From the NCBI GenBank assembly GCA_027596945.1, contig JADGJH010001243.1, positions 1 through 11,082 of the forward strand: a stretch of DNA of 11,082 nt, read 5' to 3'. The position numbers and the translations under genes are program-made. The notes below the pieces were generated by a model. That model did not search any database and was not told the origin of the DNA. It saw only the letters and a list, made by a program, of their open reading frames with translations. Positions within the stretch are counted from its first letter, which is position 1, and every line of letters begins with the position of its first letter. Positions 1 to 6,603 of the stretch are shown one piece after another. The stretch is from Physocladia obscura. Its lineage: Eukaryota > Chytridiomycota > Chytridiomycetes > Chytridiales > Chytriomycetaceae.

Positions 1-556
1 TGATAGGCAAGTTTTTCTAAGTGCTCTAACTTTGAAAATTTGCATGGAAAAATGGAAAAATTGGTGCCACCTACCAGAATCTTGATTAAAGACACCACTG
101 GTATCACCAAAAGTGAAAAATAGAGCATTTGCCACTTAGCTAAGATATCAGGTGACCAATCAAGCCAAGGTGCCACCAAGACACTGGAAAATGTATAAAA
201 ATTGTTGGTTTCTTTTCTAAAATAGTCACAAAAAATTACTAAAATTATATCATCTCTAAAACCCCATGTTACATATGGCAAATCAACAATAGGGTAAGCA
301 AACAATAGACAACAAAAATGTGCACAACATAAGGGCAAAACTTGCTACTGGTGAAATAACTTGTAAATCTGGCAATCATAGTGTTTAGGAATGAGTGAAA
401 AACAATTCTATGTCATATATTTATTTATTTTGGTTTTGTCCAAAACTGTACAATATGAAACAAAACAAACAGACCTTTGTCAGCAACAACATGAATCATG
501 TTAAGAGATAAAATGTGCAACACTCAGAAAGCAATCACTCTAGCACTGATGATTCT
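1..556. repeat. Long direct repeat, left copy (truncated by window start)
   Basis: This stretch aligns base for base with 9500-10063 in the same orientation. By eye there are seven substitutions (at 213, 232, 237, 275, 370, 414 and 510) and one 8-nt block present only in the right copy, after the TGTGCAA near 520. Identity is therefore about 98-99 percent. Similarity stops sharply after GATGATTCT at 556, only 38 nt before the start codon of the next gene. The left boundary cannot be seen because the window begins inside the repeat. On the minus strand the copy keeps the same open frame as the right copy from about 338 down to position 1. No host gene is visible here. It is most likely part of a dispersed mobile element, of unrecognised class. 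Confidence 0.9.
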
Positions 557-594
557 TATTAAGAATTCAAAGTTTTGATTTAAAAAAATCAAAA

Positions 595-1232
595 ATGGGA
601 GTGTTGAGCACGATTTTGTTACTCGCAAAGAATGTCGCTATCGTGTTTCTAGTCGTACTTATCGTCAACCTGATCCTGCCCTTTGTTTCCACTTTTTTGT
701 ATCCACCGAAACTTGGCGTTTCCGTAGCGCCAATATCCGGCCTCAAGTTTATCAAAGGCGCATCTTGTCCTGTACCCACGCCAAAGAAAGTCACAGTGAT
801 TGAGATTTGGTAACTCGTTCATAAACCTTGTATTTTCTGTCGGAATGAGACTGTCTCTCATGGATTCTGGTTACTGAAACAATTTATATTTGCTACAGGG
901 CAACTTGGTGCGGCCCTTGCGTCAGGACAATCCCGCACCTGTCCCAAATAGCTAACAGATTTAAGGATTCAGTATCATTTGTCGGGATTACGCAAGAGTC
1001 GCTGAATGATGAAGCTAAAATTGTTGCATTCGTGGAGAAGATGGGTGACAAGATGGATTATTGCGTTGCTATTGACGGGCTGGGCGAATCGCGCGTTGTA
1101 ATGAAGGATTCGGCGGGTTTGGGTATCCCGCATGTGATTGTTATTGGTGCGGATGGTAAAATGAAGTGGGCAGGGCATCCAATGAAAGCTGCATTTGTTG
1201 ATGCAGTTGTAAAGGCCGTCAATGAGCAATAG
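595..1232 (+). CDS. Membrane-anchored thioredoxin-like (TlpA/redoxin-type) protein, two exons
   Basis: Exons are 595-809 and 899-1232, with a GT-AG intron at 810-898 (89 nt); the spliced product is 182 residues. The intron splits the first Trp codon of the active-site strand. Joining the exons restores VIEIWATWCGPC, with the redox pair Cys76 and Cys79, and a thioredoxin-fold cis-proline is likely at Pro149 (GIPHVIVIGADGK). Residues about 5-35 are strongly hydrophobic and suggest an N-terminal membrane anchor, followed by a linker and the catalytic domain. The family performs thiol-disulfide exchange; the partner is unknown. The start is the ATG in the A-rich context CAAAAATG, the style also used at 1932. 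All catalytic features are present, so it looks functional. TlpA-like, peroxiredoxin-like and generic thioredoxin assignments cannot be separated by eye. Confidence 0.85.
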
Positions 1233-1352
1233 ACAGCATGTACCAAAAACGTAACGCAGCAGGTAAATACATTTTTAAAAGAAGAAAGAAAAAAACGTGC
1301 TCCATACACCTGTAATTCTATTGAATAATCAATAATCACAACTAACCAAAAA

Positions 1353-1878
1353 ATGCGAATAATTTCGCTGGTTGATATTGCACAATTTACTCTACATCCT
1401 CTCCTTCGATATATCGCAGATTTCGAAAGAGTTGAGACTGCACAGAAGTTATGCAAGTTTTGGAAGTGGTAAAAAAATATCTAACATTAAATAATTTTCG
1501 TATGTTCAACGTAAAATTGGTAAAATCTGAGATCATATTGATGGCACAAAATTTCTAGTTCCTTTATTGGCAGCGTCAATGGGAATCCTGCTTTTAAGGT
1601 GGCAAAAGAAGCTCAAGTATATTGAACTCGGTGTGGAGGCCATTGCTGATATTCAAGTGCATAAGAGCTAGTTAAAGTCAAATATTCATGTGTTTAATGA
1701 TACTATTGCGGCGAATGTTAAATCAAAGCTGGCTGTTGGTCCTGAACTTGTTGAATTGAGATTGGTGTTTGACAATGAACTTGTTGCAAAAGCGAAGCGT
1801 GAAAGAATTAAGAGAAAAAGCCTTGTGATTAATACTTTCTTTGTAATTGTGCACACTCATTTATCGCTAAGGATCTGA
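1353..1878 (+). pseudogene. Possible relic or small gene resembling a GST C-terminal domain
   Basis: A tentative model joins 1353-1468, 1559-1616 and 1672-1878 through GT-AG introns (1469-1558 and 1617-1671), giving 126 residues in one frame. The first exon begins after CCAAAAAATG and encodes ISLVDIAQFTLHPLLRYIAD. This has the Ser-x-x-Asp N-capping pattern and helix of glutathione S-transferase C-terminal domains. The second exon (GSVNGNPAFKVAKEAQ) resembles the last helices of that domain, as in eEF1B-gamma-like proteins. The third exon is charged (ELVAKAKRERIKRK) and unrecognised. The thioredoxin-fold half and the first part of the C domain are missing, so this is probably a truncated copy. 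Without the introns every frame is broken. Splice sites are inferred by eye only, and the family call is weak. Confidence 0.3.
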
Positions 1879-1931
1879 TGTAATACAATACAAAATAAAT
1901 GGCTTAGTTTGGCTTCAAAACAAGTCAAAAA

Positions 1932-2711
1932 ATGGGAGTTCTTCACCACCGTTCAGCACATCAAGAAACGGTGGCGATGGTGCGGCAACTGCATGCGCGG
2001 ATAAGCAGCCACATCGATAACAGCAGCAATAATTATAATTTGACTGCGGATTATTTGCTTCAGCGGGCGCTGGCGCGGTTCCTGGTTAGTAGCACCAGCA
2101 ACAACAACAATGGCCGCGGAAATAGCGGAAACTTCAGCTGCGGTAATCGTCGCAAACGGAACCGGCGCTATACAATGCTTACTGAAGAAAGTGACAGCGA
2201 CAGTAACAGTGACAGCAGCGACAGTTGTTCGCAGGCAGAAACAGTCAACAACAACAATAGCCGCAACAACAACCAACTTGAGCACAATGATTCTTCATCT
2301 TCTCTCGAGTCACCAAGCCCATTTTTGCAGTCTCCCTTTCCCGCCGTTTTTATCACCGGCATCCCTGAACAATCCCCACAAACCAACAACTCCTTAGGAG
2401 TGAACAGCAGCAATAACAACAACATCAACGGCAGATTTAATGGCATGTGGCGCGCTCGTCTGGAATCAGCTTTATCTCTCAGTCCCCGTTATACCCCAAC
2501 GACTGCTACTTATCGTGCGTCATCTCCTTCGCAACACATGCAGCATACTACCCAATACGCAAATATTGAATATTTAAATTCTAGGAGCTCTGGCTTTTTA
2601 TCAGCGTTGTTTGGGGGAATGAACGATGACGATGACGATGCTGCTGAATCTACAGACCCTGTATTTGCTGGGGAATGGATTCCTCCACCACCCGGCCCTT
2701 CTGCTTCCTGA
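1932..2711 (+). CDS. Asn/Ser-rich intrinsically disordered protein of unknown function
   Basis: An uninterrupted frame of 259 residues starts at an ATG in the context GTCAAAAAATGG. I do not recognise a family. Residues 10-52 could form helices (MVRQLHARISSHI and ADYLLQRALARFL). A basic cluster, NRRKRNRRY at 72-80, could be a nuclear localisation signal. It is followed by an acidic Ser/Asp run (85-100), several Asn runs built on AAC/AAT repeats, and a Ser/Pro-rich middle. The C-terminal end has a hydrophobic FLSALFGG (222-229), a run of five Asp (232-236), and EWIPPPPGP just before the stop. The pattern suits a regulatory or scaffold protein, but that is inference. The coding DNA carries AGC/AAC/GAC trinucleotide repeats. 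An AATAAA at 2770-2775 follows the stop by 58 nt. Being long and intact argues for a real gene. Confidence 0.65.
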   Translation: MGVLHHRSAHQETVAMVRQLHARISSHIDNSSNNYNLTADYLLQRALARFLVSSTSNNNNGRGNSGNFSCGNRRKRNRRYTMLTEESDSDSNSDSSDSCSQAETVNNNNSRNNNQLEHNDSSSSLESPSPFLQSPFPAVFITGIPEQSPQTNNSLGVNSSNNNNINGRFNGMWRARLESALSLSPRYTPTTATYRASSPSQHMQHTTQYANIEYLNSRSSGFLSALFGGMNDDDDDAAESTDPVFAGEWIPPPPGPSAS

Positions 2712-2769
2712 AGCAAAATTCGCATTAGTTATTATAATTATTTCATCTGCTTTTCGAGTTTTTGTTAAA

Positions 2770-2802
2770 AATAAAGCTGTCCAACAAAAACACCAGTTTA
2801 TT
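2770..2802. promoter_or_regulatory. Facing polyadenylation signals of two convergent genes
   Basis: AATAAA on the plus strand at 2770-2775 follows the stop at 2711. AATAAA on the minus strand (TTTATT at 2797-2802 as written) lies 8 nt past the minus-strand stop codon (2811-2813). With normal cleavage 10-30 nt downstream of each signal, the two transcripts would overlap tail to tail by a short stretch. Confidence 0.5.
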
Positions 2803-2810
2803 CTTTTTTT

Positions 2811-4740
2811 TCATCCCTTCACCGATGCAACCCATCCTTTTACAACCTTCTCTAAGGTTCCCAAAGGCAGAGATCCAGAATCAATGCAAGCCGCATGGAA
2901 TTTCCGAATATCGAAGTGCTCTCCCAATTCTCCTTCTGCAAACTTTCTCAATTCTTTGAACTTCAATTCACCAACCTTGTACGACAATGCTTGCCCTGGA
3001 ATCACACAATATCTGCGTACCTCCGTTTCAACTTCGTCGCGCGAGAGACTAAGCTTGGAAAGCATATAATCAACAGAGTATTCGATACTCCAGCCTTTCG
3101 AGTGCAGACCAGAATCAACGGCAAGACGTAGTGCGCGCCACATTTCTGTCTCCAAACGGCCAAAATACTGAAAGGGGTCTGTGTAAAAACCCATTTCTTC
3201 GCCAAGATATTCTGAGTATAGGCCCCAGCCTGAAATCAGGAAAATTTAATTTAGAATACAAATGTTTTTGAAATAATTGAATAAACCTTCTGCATAAGAC
3301 GTTTGTGTTTCCATCCGTCTTGCCAAGTGAAGATTTTTATTTTCCAAGGCTAATGAAATTTGGTGGCTGAGGAAAAAAAAATTAATCGAAGGAAAGTCGA
3401 TGAATCTTTAAATGATAAATATGCAACTCAACTGGTGGCCTGGATTCGCTTCATGCAAACAGATGGCGATCTTTTGATGACATGGCTTGATCTTATGAAG
3501 GCGCATGTTTGCCAGAAATTTGCCTCCTCTTGCTGGAGTACCAGCACTGTACATGGCAAGCGGCAATGACTGTTCCAAAAACTCGGGAATCGGCGCCACA
3601 TTGCATTCAAAGGCAGGAAACTTGTCAAAATATTTCTCCATCCTCTTACGCGCCTCTCTACAAATATTGGCATAATCTGGAAGAACTTTATCCAAATCAT
3701 TATAATACAAGTCCGAAAATTTTTCACGGTCGTTGATGTCATTCTGGAATTCACGTAATGTTCCTGCGTATCCGCAATTATTTTTCGCTTCCTCCATAAG
3801 CAAATTGATACGGTCGACTTCTGCCAACCCAATCGCGTGGATTTCTGCAGCAGAGTATGTGATATTTGTGTTTGTGAATATGTAGTTTAAATATTCGCGA
3901 TCATAGTCGGGCAGGCCGTATATGCCGGCATGTTGGCGCGTATGTGGAAGGTACTCATCTTCCAGGAATTTTTTCGCTTTTGCGAATCCTGGCATTACAA
4001 TATCACGAATTGCGGGAACGAGGAAGTCTGCGTCACCAGTGAGTTCGCGAGCTCTTTCGCTGCTGTTTAGTGGAGATTCTCTTGCCTTCTCTGTAGTTTC
4101 TTCGAATGACGTTGCTATCGTCTCAGATATGATCCCGGCGGAGGCAGCAAACTTTTTGATGAGAATTTCAATCCCATCGTGGTTAAGTGTGATTTTGCGG
4201 GATAGCCCAAGCTTGAAGTTCTTGATCATATGGTCGAATTGGGGTTCCAGAAGCTGGAGACGCGTGCGGAAGTTCTCCATATCTTCGCGAGTTTCTTTGC
4301 GTTGATAGTTTTCAAACGACATTTCAAGGCCAACGAATGGGCTGAACATGTGGCTGTTTTTGAAAGTATTTTGTGGCTGAGCTTCAACTTGATTTATAAT
4401 CAACTCACTTGTTGGACAACTCAAGCTGATATCCCTGCTCACCCGGAATACCAATACGTGCTAAATTTCCTTCAATAGATTCAAGCAAAAAGTCAAGATC
4501 GGCATTCTCAGTGACAGACAGTGCGTCGCTGTTCACAACTCGGAATGCGGTAATTTCGTCCCGGAACGCCAATAACTCATTCCGGTTTGATACAGCACCT
4601 TCATACGAAAGATCCCAAATTTTGTCTTCGTAGCGACGGATTCCAAAGATTGCTGCAGTGAAAGGATTACGCTTCAACTTTATGTCGACAAACTTGTCCA
4701 GCAAAGAGTTGACTGAAATATCGGGAATAATGGAGTGCAT
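2811..4740 (-). CDS. DUF885-family putative metallopeptidase, four exons
   Basis: Reading on the minus strand, exons are 4740-4409, 4353-3433, 3366-3287 and 3229-2811, separated by GT-AG introns of 55, 66 and 57 nt; the product is 583 residues, normal for the family. Removing the introns restores conserved blocks: LSNNHMFSPFVG across the first junction, HEANPGHHHQISLALEN across the second and YAEGWGLYSE across the third. His411, Glu412 and His417/418 with Glu444 are the expected metal-site and catalytic residues of this zinc-peptidase-like family; the natural substrate is not established. No signal peptide is evident, so a soluble protein is likely. The start at 4740 has a poor context. The frame stays open upstream without another ATG for about 29 codons, so the N-terminus may be longer through an unseen exon. 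It converges on the disordered-protein gene. Confidence 0.88.
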
Positions 4741-4935
4741 TACAGTTTGATTCGTAACAGTGGTCGAGGAGCCGTTTGCAGTTACTGTGATTTTAGAAGT
4801 GGTTGTAGGAATCGTGATGGGTATTCTTTATTCAATTTTTTCTTTCTCAATTTTATTTATTATTCCACATTTTGTTGAAAATCCCAGAAATGAGAAAAGT
4901 AAAAAATAAAAAATCAAATCCCCCCGAAGTTCCCC
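4741..4935. other. AT-rich gap between the DUF885 gene and transposase relic
   Basis: This 195-nt gap separates the putative start of the minus-strand DUF885 gene from the start of the plus-strand transposase remnant. It should hold the DUF885 promoter and the left end of the transposon. 4741 to about 4827 continues the DUF885 frame without a stop, reading a Thr/Ser-rich peptide. Beyond that it is T-rich, then A-rich. I could not find an inverted repeat matching the right side of the element. Confidence 0.35.
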
Positions 4936-5833
4936 ATGGACATCACCGACGCAGTTTTCCACAAGCACGCCACCCATGAAGTCCACTACCACGCCTTATA
5001 CATGTACTACCACCAGGGCATCTTCAGCAAGGCCAGACTTGGGCTACTCTTTGGCAAGGACCAAACAATGATAGCCAGCTGGATCCAGCAGTACGAAAAT
5101 GGTGAAGGAGTCAACCAATCTGTCACTGATTGTGGATTTGTACAAACAAAAGCCAGTCCTTCAATTGAACCAAATAAAGCAGATGTACGCATTGGCATTT
5201 TCTGGCTCCACAATTTCAACGTCAAGTATTTTGTTGATCCTGAAGGAAGCTGGGCTTACATGGAAAGTTTTGGAACATCGCACAATTCAAATCAGTCAAT
5301 AAGAAATAATGCGATTCACAGATGAGCTGTAGGCGTTTCCTTGGATCCTCGAAAATCTTGTATTTCTTGACAAAGTTTCTTTTGATAATCGAACCATGCT
5401 TGTGACACATGGTTATGCAATGAAGGGCAAGAGGTTGTATTATTGTGGCGAATTTGTTCAGAAGCCATGGGTCTCGCTGCTGTGTTTTATTGGAAGCAAA
5501 GGAGTCCTGGACACATTCTTGACTGAAGGGACATTTGATTGACTGAAATTCAAAGATTGCTGTCAAAATTTTGCATTGAGTGGCAAAGTGAAACAATATC
5601 CAGGGCTGCACTTGGTTTGGATTCTTGACAGCACAAAGATTCACTGTGACAAACACCTGATTTGCTATTTGCAATCTCTCGGGGTGTTTCCGATTTTCCT
5701 GCCAGCATACTGTCCATTCTTCAACCCAATTGAAATTCTTTTTGGCTTGTTGAAGACAGAACTCAAAAACACGTACATGGAAAATGACAAGCGCAAACTT
5801 TTGCTGGTGGTGGCAGAGGCAATTCAAAAGTAG
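4936..5833 (+). pseudogene. Broken Tc1/mariner (IS630-superfamily, DD34E) transposase
   Basis: The N-terminal frame (4936 to about 5100) encodes a helix-turn-helix-like region ending WIQQYENGEGV. The homology then moves to the next frame near 5099-5130, where IVDLYKQKPVLQLNQIKQMY begins, so there is at least one frameshift. The second frame is cut by TAA at 5300-5302, TAG at 5330-5332 and TGA at 5540-5542. The catalytic residues survive: Asp in FLDKVSFD (codon 5369), Asp in WILDSTKIH (codon 5627) and Glu in FFNPIE (codon 5732). The last two are separated by 34 residues, the Tc1-type spacing. FLPAYCPFFNPIE matches the DDE_3 hallmark. It ends about 30 residues earlier than usual, at a TAG that seems to come from adjoining DNA. 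It cannot encode active enzyme. Confidence 0.9.
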
Positions 5834-6316
5834 CTGCAAGTTGAATCAGTTCTTTTGTTGCCTTTTTGAACGTTTTGTCCTTGTCCATCAAGTTCCCATA
5901 ACGCTGCACATAAACAACTGTTTCTGTGCTACCCCACTTCTTCAGGAAATCAGTCGTCACTACATCCAAGCGAAAAGGCTTTTTCTTGGACTCTTGTGGT
6001 TTGAATAGAACAAAACGCTCGAATTGATTGACTGTGAGATTGTCCCCCAGTGGTGCCCACGCAAGCATTCCTTCTGCATTGACAATAATGTCGCGGGATA
6101 AGTGCGGTTTGACTTTCTCGAGCAGGCTCGTCTTGAATTCGGACAGTCTTGTTGATGAAATCGAGAATTCTGGGAGCGCAGATGCTTGCTGACCAATAAA
6201 ATCCCGCACACACAGCGAAAACGTGTTGCTGAAGACGCCGACTGCTTCCTGCGCCTCGACAACTGCACTTGTTGGATTTTGACTGGTTGAGGGGTTGCTT
6301 CGTTTGGTTCAGTCAT
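5834..6316 (-). pseudogene. Broken unknown gene, 3' end replaced by transposon DNA
   Basis: A long coding-like frame runs on the minus strand from 6308 toward 5834 and would continue into antisense transposase sequence, stopping at 5763. It begins right after a TGA at 6309-6311. The plausible start, ATGACTGAACC at 6316, is in another frame, so a frameshift or unseen exon is needed near 6250-6310. The readable part includes SNTFSLCVRDFIGQQ, LLEKVKPHLSRDIIVNAEGM, FERFVLFKPQESKKKPFRLD and FLKKWGSTETVVYVQRYGN; I recognise no family. The charged/hydrophobic alternation and lack of stops over 150 codons suggest a once-real cytosolic protein. The original C-terminus is missing and is not found on the far side of the transposase. 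It is divergent from the GTPase gene. Confidence 0.5.
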
Positions 6317-6603
6317 TTCTGTGCTTTTGATGCATCAGATGGGTTGAGTATAATGCAAGGAACACAATGGCAACTTGCATTTGGGTGCTGGTGCCCAGTG
6401 CGGCTGGTGCTAAAGCTCTCGGGGTTGTTGGGGGGATTTCAAAAGGAGGGATTTTTATTTGTGTCAATCGGGGATTTGGAGCTGCGCGCGCAATATTTAT
6501 TTCCGTTCCAACAAGCTTCGTATATCGTAAAATTGAGTTTGGTTGACAACAACAATTGAACTAATAAAAAACTAAAAATGTAATAAAAAAATAAACAAAA
6601 AAT
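6317..6603. promoter_or_regulatory. Divergent intergenic region with A-rich leader before the GTPase gene
   Basis: This 287-nt stretch lies between the broken minus-strand gene and the GTPase gene and should hold the promoter of the latter. The last ~50 nt are a pyrimidine-poor, A-rich leader, as at the other starts in this window. A minimal start-stop reading frame, ATGTAA, lies at 6578-6583, 20 nt ahead of the main ATG at 6604. The minus strand carries a short open frame from an ATG at about 6377 down to the TGA at 6309, probably not a gene. I see no TATA box that I would defend. Confidence 0.4.

Noticed and set aside
1058..1456. 132-codon minus-strand open frame
   Set aside because: It is opposite the catalytic exon of the thioredoxin-like gene and the GST-like fragment and shows no recognisable motif.
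2626..3069. 147-codon plus-strand open frame spanning the convergent gene ends
   Set aside because: It overlaps the end of the disordered-protein gene in another frame and runs antisense to the last DUF885 exon, which has strong motif support.
5222..5839. 205-codon open frame on the minus strand
   Set aside because: It is antisense to the transposase relic, whose DD34E motifs on the plus strand explain the sequence.
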